Origin: Taudactylus pleione
Lineage: Eukaryota > Chordata > Amphibia > Anura > Myobatrachidae
Length of the DNA stretch: 64,000 nt
Assembly (NCBI GenBank): GCA_031769625.1
Contig: JAUIMM010002336.1
Coordinates: 22,827-86,826 of the forward strand
Direction of reading: 5' to 3'
Shown: positions 54,501 through 63,620 of the stretch, one piece after another
How the letters are laid out: each line of letters opens with the position of its first letter
How positions within the stretch are numbered: the stretch's first letter is position 1
Made by a program: the position numbers and the translations under genes
The notes under the pieces: generated by a model
Told to the model about the DNA's origin: nothing
The model's input: the letters and a program-made list of their open reading frames with translations, nothing else
Databases searched by the model: none

Positions 54501-56810
54501 GCCAAAATGCATTGAAAGCAATGGAAACAACAAAAGCGCATACTTTGTGTTATCTCCTCTTGTAGCAAACACAGACAGCTCAAAATTTCACTGGATGTGT
54601 TGAAGACCAAGACCCACAAATGTGATGTGAAATGGTTTTTCTCCCATGTTGCGTTTAAGAGAAAACAGCAAATGCACGTTTTAGGCCAAAATGCATTGAA
54701 AGCAATGGAAACAACAAAAGTGCATACTTTGTGTAATCTCCTCTTGTAACAAACACAGACAGCTCAAAATTTCACTGGATATGTTGAAGACCAAGACCCA
54801 CAAATGTGATGTGAAATGGTTTTTCTCCCATGTTGCATTTAAGAGAAAACAGCAATTGCACGTTTTAGGCCAAAATGCATTGAAAACAATTTAAACAACA
54901 AAAGCGCATACTTTGTGATATCTCCTCTTGTAGCAAACACAGACAGCTCAAAATTTCACTGGATGTGTTGAAGACCAAGACCCACAAATGTGATGTGAAA
55001 TGGTTTTTCTCCCATGTTGCGTTTAAGAGAAAACAGCAAAGGCACGTTTTAGGCCAAAATGCATTGAAAGCAATGGAAACAACAAAAGCGCATACTTTGT
55101 GATATCTCCTCTTGTAGCAAACACAGACAGGTCAAAATTTCACTGGATGTGTTGAAGACCAAGACCAACAAATGTGATGTGAAATAGTTTTTCTCCCATG
55201 TTGCGTTTAAGAGAAAACAGCAAATGCACGTTTTAGGCCAAAATGCTTTGAAAGCAATGGAAACAACAAAAGCGCATACTTTGTGTTATCTCCACTTGTA
55301 GCAAACACATACAGCTCAAAATTTCACTGGATGTGTTGAAGACCAAGACCCACAAATGTGATGTGAAATGGTTTTTCTCCCATGTTGTGTTTAAGAAAAA
55401 ACAGCAAATGCACGTTTTAGGCCAAAATGCTTTGAAAGCAATGGAAACAACAAAAGCGCATACTTTGTGTTATCTCCTCTTGTAGCAAACACAGATAGCT
55501 CAAAATTTCACTGGATGTGTTGAAGACCAATACCCACAAATGTGATGTGAAATGGTTATTCTCCCATGTTGCGTTTAAGAGAAAACAGCAATTGGTCATT
55601 TTAGGCCAAAATGCATTGAAAGCAATGGAAACAACAAAAGCGCATACTTTGTGTTATCTCCTCTTGTAGCAAACACAGACAGCTCAAAATTTCACTGGAT
55701 GTGTTGAAGACCAAGACCAACAAATGTGATGTGAAATGGTTTTTCTCCCATGTTGCATTTAAGAGAAAACAGCAAATGCACGTTTTAGGCCAAAATGCAT
55801 TGAAAGCAATGAAAACAACAAAAGCGCATACTTTGTGTTATCTCCTCTTGTAGCAAACACAGACAGCTCAAAATTTCACTGGATGTGTTGAAGACCAAGA
55901 CCCACAAATGTGATGTGAAATGGTTTTTCTCCCATGTTGCGTTTAAGAGAAAACAGCAATTGCACGTTTTAGGCCAAAATGCATTGAAAGCAATGGAAAC
56001 AACAAAAGCGCATACTTTGTGTTATCTCCTCTTGTAGCAAACACAGGCAGCTCAAAATTTCACTGGATGTGTTGAAGACCAAGACCAACAAATGTGATGT
56101 GAAATGGTTTTTCTCCCATGTTGCGTTTAAGAGAAAACAGCAAATGCACGTTTTACGCCAAAATGCATTGAAAGCAATGGAAACAACAAAAGCGCATACG
56201 TTGTGTTATCTCCTCTTGTAGCAAACACAGACAGCTCAAAATTTCACTGGATGTGTTGAAGACCAAGACCCACAAATGTGATGTGAAATGGTTTTTCCCA
56301 TGTTGCGTTTAAGAGAAAACTGCAAATGCACTTTTTAGGCCAAAATGCATTGAAAGCAATGGAAACAACAAAAGCGCATACTTTGTGTTATCTCCTCTTG
56401 TAGCAAACACAGGCAGCTCAAAATTTCACTGGATGTGTTGAAGACCAAGACCCACAAATGTGATGTGAAATGGTTTTTCTCCCATGTTGCGTTTAAGAGA
56501 AAACAGCAATTGCTCGTTTTAGGCCAAAATGCATTGAAAGCAATGGAAACAACAAAAGTGCATACTTTGTGTTATCTCCTCTTGTAGCAAACACAGGCAG
56601 CTCAAAATTTCACTGGATGTGTTGAAGACCAAGACCCACAAATGTGATGTGAAATGGTTTTTCTCCTATGTTGCGTTTAAGAGAAAACAGCAATTGGTCA
56701 TTTTAGGCCAAAATGCATTGAAAGCAATGGAAACAACAAAAGCGCATACTTTGTGTTATCTCCTCTTGTAGCAAACACAGACATCTCAAAATTTCACTGG
56801 ATGTGTTGAA
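48541..56810 (+). repeat. Right flank of the array with divergent monomers
   Basis: Private or rare changes become common here: ACAGATAGC, CCAATACCC and TTTTTGTCCC at 48.65-48.96 kb; ACAGGCAGC near 49055, 54203, 56044, 56410 and 56594; GAAAACTGC near 54112, 54479 and 56320. The last 2.7 kb is the most degraded, with CTTGTAACAAAC near 54745, AACAATTTAAAC near 54885, GGTTATTCTCC near 55557 and a 2-nt loss near 56295. Monomers between about 49.9 and 54.0 kb are again mostly of the homogenised interior types. This pattern is typical near a satellite edge. The edge interpretation is inference, because the sequence beyond the LINE is not visible. Confidence 0.75.
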
Positions 56811-56903
56811 TCCCTCGGCGAGAGGTCACCCATTTCAGAGCTCCCAGGCCTCTGGTAGTATTTGAAGCCAGTGGTCTCTCCTGAGCGTTTCCCCCAGCAG
56901 AGG
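56811..56903 (+). promoter_or_regulatory. LINE 5' leader (5' UTR), 93 nt
   Basis: This is non-satellite sequence from the junction to the first ORF1 ATG. It contains no ATG, and an in-frame TAG at 56856-56858 closes the ORF1 frame upstream. It begins TCCCTCGGCGAGAGG. A LINE normally carries an internal promoter at its 5' end, but I see no motif I can name. The leader is short, so either the family has a compact 5' UTR or this copy is slightly 5' truncated. Comparison with other copies would decide. Confidence 0.6.
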
Positions 56904-59900
56904 ATGGACCCTCCTGGGGAGGAGGATGATGGCGATCCCCAGGCTTCTGGTCCTGGAGGAGGGCCTGGTGGTGGGCCTAGCGATCCTGGTCTGAGGAGGG
57001 CTGTGGTGCTATTAACCCAGCTCTCCTCCAGAGAGGCCAGCGGTGACCTGGTGTTTGCGGGCCCGGTGGTGTTGGAGGGAGTCTCCAAACCGGAGGAGGC
57101 TGGTCCCCTGGGTGAAGTAACCCTGGGGAGCAAGGTGCTTACCAGTCTGGACGGTGAGGAGGAGGCTCTTTGTGCCGATGGCCAGGACCAGGACGCAGGG
57201 TTGTCCAGCGGTGAATCTGTGCTGAGCCAGGGGAGCTGCAGTGAAGCGGAGGCAGAGAGTGATGAGACAGAGGATGAGTTTCTAGGCCTAGGGCCGGATG
57301 AACTCAGGCGCGAGGTCCGGCGTGCTCAGGCCTGGATCTCAGCCAAGAAAAATAAAAGGCAGAGTGCTAAAAGTTGGCAGAAGCCCATTCTCAGCAGTGA
57401 AATTGCGGATTTGGGAAAGAAGGTGGAAAGGCTGAGAGGGAGAATCTCTCAGCTGCGTGAGGAGGGCAAGAAAAAGTGCTTACCAGGCTCTGATGCGGCT
57501 GCGGGAGCTCCGGTTCTTCCTACTGGTGTGGCTGTGGATGGTCCGGGCGCTGCTGGGGCCGATGGCGTGAAATTGGAGGTGGCTGGATGCCCGGAGGAAG
57601 CGGGGACGGAGATGCCCGATTCCCGTGGAGCCGGTGACGGAAGTATGAAGGACGAGGCGGCGGTCTTATTGGCCAGGAGTCCCAAGATGGCGCCCGGCGG
57701 GGAGGCGGCCGGAGGACTTTCAAAGATGGCGCCGGTGGTTGCGGAGTATGGGCAAGGGGAGGCGTCTCTCCTGGGGGCAGAGCCGGGCTGTGCTGGAGCG
57801 GGGGGCGTGGCGGTTCCCATGGTAGCGGCTGACGCCGTTGCCGGGACAACCGCTATAGCTTCCTGCGATGCGGCGGCTCAGGTCTCACCCCCGAAGGCTG
57901 CGTCGGTAGGGCCGGTGCTGACCGGTGGTGGAGGCACTGAGGTGGATCATCCCCGGGTGCCTGTAGGCCCCGACACTACTATTGGTGTAGTGGGAGGTCC
58001 TGCCGAGGAAGTGCAGCAGCGTGTCGGGCCGTCATCAGGCGGCGGCCATGTTGTTGGAGTCCAGGGCGGTGGAAAGCAATATCTGCCGAATGTGTCTCCA
58101 GTTGGTGGCGGCGGCCATTTTGGAGAGGCCACAATTGGGGACTCTGAAGCCCAGATGGTGGCGATTGCCATGGAGGTGGAGGCATTGGAGAGGTCTGCTG
58201 TCATCACACCTAAAGCAGTGCCACAGATGGCACAAGGACTTCCTGGACTGGATAGGTCAGCCCTTGATAAGGGCCAGCTGGCAGTGGTCGACACCATATT
58301 TGGAGGGATCAGTGTTCCTGCTAGGTCCTTGGCAGCGGTGGACATAATAAAAGCTGATCTGGCCAGGCAGGCAGGGGTGAGGGAGAATGTTGGTGAAGGT
58401 TCTGGTGTGGGAGTAGGTTCGGGTCCTGTGCCCGCTTTAGCGTTGCCCGTAGCTGGCCCTTCGACCCTGCCTAGACCGGGTCCCTCCTCTTACGCCAATG
58501 TTGTATCGGGCAGGGCGCCGGTTGTCCCGATGATTAGAAGTGGTGGAGGGGCACCTATTAAAAGGCGCAATGTGGTACAATTGAAGTGGGTTGGAGGCGG
58601 TGAGCCGCCTGGAAAGGCCGCCTTCCTGGGCATGGTTTTTTCTCTGGGGTTCTCGCCGGGTGATTTGTTCGCTTGCATTCACCCGGTGAGAACTCCGGAT
58701 TATGATCTTAGCTTCATGTCCTTGAGGGGCCTGCAAGCCTTTAGTGGTAGGTGGGAGGAGAAAAAGGGGATAGAGCCATATTGTAGGTATAGGTCTCTGG
58801 TGGTGTCGCGTCAGGACAGGGCGAAGGTGACTATCCTTGTCCGGAATGAGTCATTGCCGGAGGCAGATATTCTATTCTGGCTCTCGCGACACTGTGTGGT
58901 ACTTTCTCCCCACTTGGAGAAGTTTGACTACACTAAAGGTGTATGGGGTGGTGCCTATTCCATTTTTGTCAGGTTACACCAGGTTGGCATTGAAGTGAAG
59001 CACATCCCGGCAGCAGCCTTTATAGGACGTGACAAAATCCAGGTATTTTACCCTGGGCAGCCGAAGGTCTGCCACAAATGTGGGGATTTCCGGCATTTTT
59101 CTAATGACTGCACGGCAATTAAGTGCTCGCTGTGCAGTGGGTTAGGGCACATATCCAAAGATTGCAGGCAGGTCAGGTGTAACCTCTGTGGAAAGGTGGG
59201 TCATCCTTACAGCCGCTGCCCGTCTGCAGCCCACAACGAAGGCTTAGGGGTGACAGTTGTTGTGGGGGATAGGCAGGAAGAGGTGGGGGGTGGTTTGACT
59301 AGCGGGCAGGTGAGCGGTGAGGATGCAGGCTTTGAAACCGCAATGGAGAGGAATGGGGAGAGACCAGGAGAGGGTGAGCCGGAAGGTGTAGGAAAAACCA
59401 AGGTTCCTGCAGCCAGTACCACTGGGTGTGAAATTGCACCAGGTAAAGATGCTGGTGAGAAAGATGCTCCCTTTACGGTGGTCGAGGTGGGAAAGAAAAA
59501 GAGGAAAAAAAAGCTAAGGCATACAGGAGAGAAGGTCACTCTATCTAATAGATTCTATTTTAATACCTCGGACGAAGAGGAGAAGGAGGAGGGGGAGGTG
59601 GTAAGGGGGGATGGTGAGGAGCTTGTCTTTGTCCCCAACAAAGTCGTGGGAAGAAAGGTTGGGAAAAAGTCAACCTTTGGAGAGGCAGCAGCGGGAGCGC
59701 AGCCTAGGGAAAGGAGGAAGAAAAGGGCGAAGGAGGGCAAGGCTGGAGGAGCGGGGAAGAGATCGGGCACTGAAAGCCCAGAGTGGGATTTAGCGGGGAT
59801 GGAGCTAGGAGATAAGGCAGTGAGGGTGGATAAGCCTGCAGAGGGGCAGAGTGGGGTGTTTTCGGAGGAGGTAGAGTGTGTGGAAGAAACCCCTGAGTTG

Positions 59901-60212
59901 GCCCCAGATGCTTCTTACCCTTTAGTGGCTCCTGGGGAGATGCATCCTCCCGGGACTCGGTCTGAGGGTACAGCTATACCAAAACCTCCAGATCCGGACC
60001 CGGGTCCTTCCCCAGAGGCTAAGGGTGTTGGTGGGCACGGTAGCCTGCAGGTTGAGGCCGAGGCCTCAATGGTTTCTGTTGGTGTGGATGTGGTGGTGGG
60101 TGGTTTGGAAGAGGTTGTCTTGCCGTCTGATGGGGTGCTTCCTTTTGGAATCACCTGCAAAAGAACAGGTTCCTCTGGGGAGGAGTCTGCTCAACAGGCA
60201 AAGAGAAAGTAA
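56904..60212 (+). CDS. LINE ORF1 protein: gag-like, coiled coil plus three CCHC zinc knuckles
   Basis: ORF1 is the presumed nucleic-acid-binding protein that packages the LINE RNA. I start it at 56904, the first ATG, which has A at -3 and G at +4. The frame is open from 56859, but the earlier codon sometimes called as a start (56862) is TTG. The product is 1102 aa. An acidic Ser/Glu stretch lies near residues 113-127. A short coiled coil has hydrophobics at I167, L170, V174, L177, I181 and L184, a clean heptad. A long Gly/Ala/Val-rich low-complexity region follows to about 550. Residues about 556-715 form a conserved gag/RRM-like region, as in Tx1 ORF1 and ZCCHC3-like proteins (inferred by resemblance). 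Three C-X2-C-X4-H-X4-C knuckles occupy 723-736, 741-754 and 759-772. Lysine-rich tracts near 863-870 and 934-950 could be nuclear signals. It ends with TAA, 30 nt before ORF2. Confidence 0.92.
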   Translation: MDPPGEEDDGDPQASGPGGGPGGGPSDPGLRRAVVLLTQLSSREASGDLVFAGPVVLEGVSKPEEAGPLGEVTLGSKVLTSLDGEEEALCADGQDQDAGLSSGESVLSQGSCSEAEAESDETEDEFLGLGPDELRREVRRAQAWISAKKNKRQSAKSWQKPILSSEIADLGKKVERLRGRISQLREEGKKKCLPGSDAAAGAPVLPTGVAVDGPGAAGADGVKLEVAGCPEEAGTEMPDSRGAGDGSMKDEAAVLLARSPKMAPGGEAAGGLSKMAPVVAEYGQGEASLLGAEPGCAGAGGVAVPMVAADAVAGTTAIASCDAAAQVSPPKAASVGPVLTGGGGTEVDHPRVPVGPDTTIGVVGGPAEEVQQRVGPSSGGGHVVGVQGGGKQYLPNVSPVGGGGHFGEATIGDSEAQMVAIAMEVEALERSAVITPKAVPQMAQGLPGLDRSALDKGQLAVVDTIFGGISVPARSLAAVDIIKADLARQAGVRENVGEGSGVGVGSGPVPALALPVAGPSTLPRPGPSSYANVVSGRAPVVPMIRSGGGAPIKRRNVVQLKWVGGGEPPGKAAFLGMVFSLGFSPGDLFACIHPVRTPDYDLSFMSLRGLQAFSGRWEEKKGIEPYCRYRSLVVSRQDRAKVTILVRNESLPEADILFWLSRHCVVLSPHLEKFDYTKGVWGGAYSIFVRLHQVGIEVKHIPAAAFIGRDKIQVFYPGQPKVCHKCGDFRHFSNDCTAIKCSLCSGLGHISKDCRQVRCNLCGKVGHPYSRCPSAAHNEGLGVTVVVGDRQEEVGGGLTSGQVSGEDAGFETAMERNGERPGEGEPEGVGKTKVPAASTTGCEIAPGKDAGEKDAPFTVVEVGKKKRKKKLRHTGEKVTLSNRFYFNTSDEEEKEEGEVVRGDGEELVFVPNKVVGRKVGKKSTFGEAAAGAQPRERRKKRAKEGKAGGAGKRSGTESPEWDLAGMELGDKAVRVDKPAEGQSGVFSEEVECVEETPELAPDASYPLVAPGEMHPPGTRSEGTAIPKPPDPDPGPSPEAKGVGGHGSLQVEAEASMVSVGVDVVVGGLEEVVLPSDGVLPFGITCKRTGSSGEESAQQAKRK
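57684..58123 (+). promoter_or_regulatory. Cluster of AAGATGGCG / GGCCGCC words inside ORF1 (YY1-like)
   Basis: AAGATGGCGCC occurs at 57684-57694 and 57723-57733. Reverse-oriented relatives, GGCGGCCATGTTG and GGCGGCCATTTTGG, start at 58041 and about 58110. These resemble the YY1 core (AAGATGGCGGC), which is used by the human L1 promoter. The resemblance is imperfect in the last bases. The words also encode Lys-Met-Ala-Pro twice, so they may be only coding repeats. A regulatory role is speculative. Confidence 0.2.
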
Positions 60213-60213
60213 G

Positions 60214-60375
60214 ATGGAGTCCTACCTCTATAATCTGGAATTATGGATCCCCATCCTATACGATGTGCCACCATTAATGTGGCTTCCGTTCTTTCCGAGC
60301 GTGCTCGCTATATGGCCTTTTCTTTTTTCAACACAATTGATGTTGACTTTTTGTTTTTGCAAGAGACCAGAATAG
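60214..60375 (+). other. Short overlapping reading frame at the ORF1/ORF2 junction
   Basis: An ATG lies one base after the ORF1 stop (TAAGATGG), with A at -3 and G at +4. It opens a 53-codon frame in a different phase that covers the first 133 bases of ORF2. ORF1 and ORF2 themselves share a frame, separated by the ORF1 TAA and a second in-frame TAA at 60231-60233. The arrangement suits termination-reinitiation, but the first AUG met would lead away from ORF2. It is not a protein gene by any homology I can see. It matters as a possible translational control. Confidence 0.45.
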
Positions 60376-63300
60376 GGGATTTGTCCACACTTCGCAGGGC
60401 CAAAAGCCAGTGGAGGCGTGGTCCGTCCTTCTGGTCGCTTGCGGCCGAGCCGTACGGTGGGGTGGCGGTACTTTTTTCCGGCATGGTAACTGTACACAAG
60501 ATTATGGAGCTACAGGTAGGTAGGTGTATGGTTTTGGATATTAGCCTAAGGGGGCATGATCTCAGGTTGATCAACATCTATGGACCGCAGTCGGCCTGGG
60601 ATAGGAAGTGCCTCTTTGGGCTGATAAAGCCATTCCTTTTTACAGCCCGGCAAGTTGTCTTTGGTGGTGACTTTAATACCATCGTGAGGCCCAAAGACAG
60701 GGGGGGTGCAAAGTCAACCGTGGGCTATGATGCTAGGTTCTTAGTTAGCATGATTAGGGAAGCTGGCCTGGTCGATGTGCATATTCGCCATAGTCCAGAC
60801 CTCACGGGGTACACATACTTTTGTGGTAGTCGTAGGTCTAGGATAGATAGGTTTTTTGTTAAGGAAAGTTTGAAAACTTTGCCTCCTGAGGCAAGGGCAG
60901 TAGAATTTTCCGATCACGTTTGTCTGAGTGTCGCGTTGAATGCCTCAGAAACCCCTCAGAAAGGGCGGGGCCTTTGGCGTTTGAACTCTGAACTTCTGAA
61001 GGAGGAGAGTGTTAGCCAGTCCTTTAGGGACTTCTTTCAACTACAGGAGACACTTCTGGAGGCTGGTTGGACTAGATCTGAGTGGTGGGAAGAGTGCAAA
61101 AAAAGAACTCGGAGGTTTTTTCAGAGGCTTATAGCTCATAAAAACTTGAGAAAACGGTGCGTCTACCAGAGCTTGAGAAAGAAACTAGATTTCTTGATCT
61201 CTGAGGGTGGAGATAGTGGGGATATCTCCCGGGTGAAAGCTCAGCTGAGGGAGCATCAGTACGATCGTCTGGCTTCCTTGGTTCTGGAGAGGGATTATGG
61301 TAAATACCACTCGCCTGATCCTTACCAGAGTTGCAGGAAATCGGTCGATTTGAGGGAGGTTAGGGGCCTGTATGATGAACTGGGTACTCTCTGTGAGGAC
61401 AGGGAGGGTATCTTGGGAGTCATCGGGTCCTTTTACTCCGACCTTCTGTCTGAGCAGCCACTCATTAGTGAGAGGATGGAGTCTTTTCTGAGGGGGACAC
61501 CGGGGCTTGTGAAGCTTGATGTCTCTTTTGACTCCTTGGGCAGCGATGTGACAACAGAAGAAGTCAAGAGAGCTATAGACGGCTTGTCAAAAAAAAAATC
61601 TCCAGGACCGGATGGTTTGACATCCGAATTCTTTAAAGCTTTCAGGGACATCTTGGCTCCCCACCTCATGGAAGTATATAATGAGTGCCTGGGTGAGGGA
61701 TTGCTCCCTCCCTCCATGAGGTCTTCTGCCCTCATATTGCTATCAAAAGGTAAGGACCCGTCCCGTATTGAGAACTGGCGCCCCATCGCTCTTCTTAATA
61801 CGGACAGAAAGATTCTGGCAAAAATACTGTTCAATCGGCTGATGGAAATTTCCGGGCTGGTGCTGTCCTCGTCTCAGCACTGCACTGTGAAGGGCCGTAG
61901 CACGTTTAGTGCTGTCCTTGGCGTCCGGGAGGCCATAGAGCGATGCCGTGCTGAGAGGTGGGGTAAGTACTTACTGGCATTGGACCAGTCCAAGGCTTTT
62001 GACCGGGTGAATCACAAGTACTTGTGGGCTGTTCTGGAATGGTATGGTATTCCGGTGAGGGTGGTGAATTGGCTTCGTGTTCTGTACAATCAGGCCGAGA
62101 GCTTCCCGCTTGTCAATGGTTGGGTGGGTCCTGCTTTCAGGGTTGACTCTGGTGTCCGTCAGGGATGCCCCCTGAGCCCCCTCTTATACGTGTTTGCGAT
62201 TGATCCCTTCGTCAGGAGGATTGGTTGTAGTGTGTTGAGGGGGGTGCAGCTGGGCCCAGAGGCTCCTTTGAGAGTAGTGGCCTACGCGGATGATGTCACT
62301 GTGGTCTTGTCCTCCGTGGCAGAGGCGCAGTGCATGGAACACCTGATCTCCGACTACTCTGAAGCCTCGTGCTCCAGAGTAAACCAAGATAAATGTGAAG
62401 CTTTCTGGATGGGGGAGGAAGGCGACGAGTTTGACCTTCCGGATAGCCTCCCCCGGGCAAGTCCTCAGATCAAAATTCTAGGCATCACATTTGACCGTGG
62501 TGATTATGCCACTCGAAATTGGGAGAGGAGGATAGAGGAAGCCAACAGGAAAGTGCAGTCCTGGAGAACTTGGCAGTTCTCTTACAGGGAAAGGGTTCAC
62601 CTGTGCAAAACCTTTCTGGTTCCCATATTTCTTTATGTCAGTTATGTGTGTTTCTTGCCACGGTCTTTGTGGTCTAAAGTGTCATCCTTGTTCTTCCTCT
62701 TGTTTTGGGGGAATGGGATGAACATTGTTAAAAGAGGTATAACCTACAGACCAAGGAAAGAAGGTGGATTTGGCATGGTCAATCCAGTGGTCTTTTTTGC
62801 CACAACTTTTATTAAGCTCAATCTTGGAAGCCTATTTTTGGAGGCTCCTCCTTGGTGGGTAGAGAGCTTTAGGGCTTGGGTGTCCCCTTTCCTTGAGCTC
62901 TGGTATGATGGGGGCCATGTGAAAACCTTCAGAGGCAGGTCCGGTGCTCTTCCGATCTATGTCATTCAGTGCTTGAGAGTGACAAGGCAATGGGGAGTGG
63001 CAGTGAGTGATGTCAAAACCCTTTCTAGAAGGGAGTTGGAGAAAGGCATTTTGCGGGCTCACTTCTACGCACCGCTGACACTAAGGGACTGCCCAGGCGA
63101 GGTTTGCTCAAATGGGATCTCTTTGATTTGCTCAGCAAGAATCCCACTGAAGTATAGGGACCTTGCCTGGCTCTCCTTCCAAGGAAGACTCTATGTTAGG
63201 GGGCACATCAGGTGGCGAAGTGCCGGTGATCGTGGTTGTCCACGTGAGGAATGTCTGGGGGTGGAGGAGACCATGGACCACTTCCTGCGTGAATGTTCCT

Positions 63301-63620
63301 TTAACATCGAAGTTTATAGAAGGGTCTCAAACGCTTTACGCATCCCGTGCCTTTCGGGGCTCAGTTACCCTGAGTGGGCTTATGGGGCATTCAAAGGTTT
63401 TGGGCGTTATGATTTGGTCACTATTTTTATAGTTAGCTTAGTGGTCAGATATCACACGTGGAGTGCACGGTGTTTAGTAACGACTAGAAGTAAAATCCTT
63501 CCCTGTGAGGTGGTGACGCGTTTCATTCTTCACGAGGTTGGAAGTCTGATGGAAATGGACAGGAGGAGGTTGGATGCCGTTGGGTGGTCAAGGAGGTGGA
63601 GACACCTGAAACCCCCTTAG
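60243..63620 (+). CDS. LINE ORF2 protein: APE endonuclease and reverse transcriptase
   Basis: ORF2 is the retrotransposition enzyme. The endonuclease nicks chromosomal DNA and the RT copies the LINE RNA from the free 3' end. The 1125-aa product starts at the first ATG after the in-frame TAA at 60231, with A at -3 and G at +4. Endonuclease motifs, residues about 6-235: N12 in TINV, E41 in LQET, N111-P115, GGDFN at 141-145, SRIDR at 199-203 and SDH at 223-225; all are intact. RT, about 440-720: SPGPDG at 453-458, NWRPIALL at 511-518, the first catalytic aspartate in ALDQSKAFD (579-587), GVRQGCPLSP at 637-646 and YADD at 681-684 (bases 62283-62294). A C-X4-C-X8-H-X4-C motif at C999, C1004, H1013 and C1018 is the usual C-terminal zinc motif of the L1/Tx1 group. 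It appears full length, though somewhat shorter than the Xenopus Tx1 protein. No stop or frameshift is visible. Confidence 0.96.
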   Translation: MDPHPIRCATINVASVLSERARYMAFSFFNTIDVDFLFLQETRIGDLSTLRRAKSQWRRGPSFWSLAAEPYGGVAVLFSGMVTVHKIMELQVGRCMVLDISLRGHDLRLINIYGPQSAWDRKCLFGLIKPFLFTARQVVFGGDFNTIVRPKDRGGAKSTVGYDARFLVSMIREAGLVDVHIRHSPDLTGYTYFCGSRRSRIDRFFVKESLKTLPPEARAVEFSDHVCLSVALNASETPQKGRGLWRLNSELLKEESVSQSFRDFFQLQETLLEAGWTRSEWWEECKKRTRRFFQRLIAHKNLRKRCVYQSLRKKLDFLISEGGDSGDISRVKAQLREHQYDRLASLVLERDYGKYHSPDPYQSCRKSVDLREVRGLYDELGTLCEDREGILGVIGSFYSDLLSEQPLISERMESFLRGTPGLVKLDVSFDSLGSDVTTEEVKRAIDGLSKKKSPGPDGLTSEFFKAFRDILAPHLMEVYNECLGEGLLPPSMRSSALILLSKGKDPSRIENWRPIALLNTDRKILAKILFNRLMEISGLVLSSSQHCTVKGRSTFSAVLGVREAIERCRAERWGKYLLALDQSKAFDRVNHKYLWAVLEWYGIPVRVVNWLRVLYNQAESFPLVNGWVGPAFRVDSGVRQGCPLSPLLYVFAIDPFVRRIGCSVLRGVQLGPEAPLRVVAYADDVTVVLSSVAEAQCMEHLISDYSEASCSRVNQDKCEAFWMGEEGDEFDLPDSLPRASPQIKILGITFDRGDYATRNWERRIEEANRKVQSWRTWQFSYRERVHLCKTFLVPIFLYVSYVCFLPRSLWSKVSSLFFLLFWGNGMNIVKRGITYRPRKEGGFGMVNPVVFFATTFIKLNLGSLFLEAPPWWVESFRAWVSPFLELWYDGGHVKTFRGRSGALPIYVIQCLRVTRQWGVAVSDVKTLSRRELEKGILRAHFYAPLTLRDCPGEVCSNGISLICSARIPLKYRDLAWLSFQGRLYVRGHIRWRSAGDRGCPREECLGVEETMDHFLRECSFNIEVYRRVSNALRIPCLSGLSYPEWAYGAFKGFGRYDLVTIFIVSLVVRYHTWSARCLVTTRSKILPCEVVTRFILHEVGSLMEMDRRRLDAVGWSRRWRHLKPP

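Larger units (their letters stand above)
1..56810 (+). repeat. 184-bp tandem satellite array (308.9 monomers)
   Basis: One AT-rich monomer is repeated head to tail with no inversion and no foreign insertion. In the phase starting at base 1, each unit begins GTGAAATGGTTTTTCTCCC and ends near CCACAAATGTGAT. Starts at 1, 185 and 369 fix the period at 184. The last complete unit ends at 56648, and a 162-bp partial unit (56649-56810) abuts the LINE. The total of 308 x 184 - 24 is explained by indels I counted: 21 monomers read CACGG instead of CACTGG (-1 each); two lose a C in AGGCC (near 614 and 16065); one has an extra T (near 14350); one loses CT (near 56295). Variation is concentrated near monomer positions 14-27, 45-55, 76, 109 and 170-184. 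The family is not one I recognise. The length is close to a nucleosome repeat, as in many centromeric or heterochromatic satellites, but the chromosomal location is unknown. Confidence 0.98.

Noticed and set aside
1..56810. CRISPR array or VNTR coding repeat
   Set aside because: There are no spacer and repeat alternations. Whole 184-bp units repeat and carry stops in every frame.
1..56810. CENP-B box in the monomer
   Set aside because: No match to the TTCG...CGGGA core was seen on either strand of the consensus.
56862..56903. ORF1 start at 56862
   Set aside because: The codon is TTG. The first ATG in a good context is at 56904, and a TAG closes the frame at 56856.
57449..57849. Antisense frames of 109-132 aa across ORF1
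   Set aside because: They are low-complexity Pro/Ser-rich shadows of the GC-rich coding strand, with no start context or homology.
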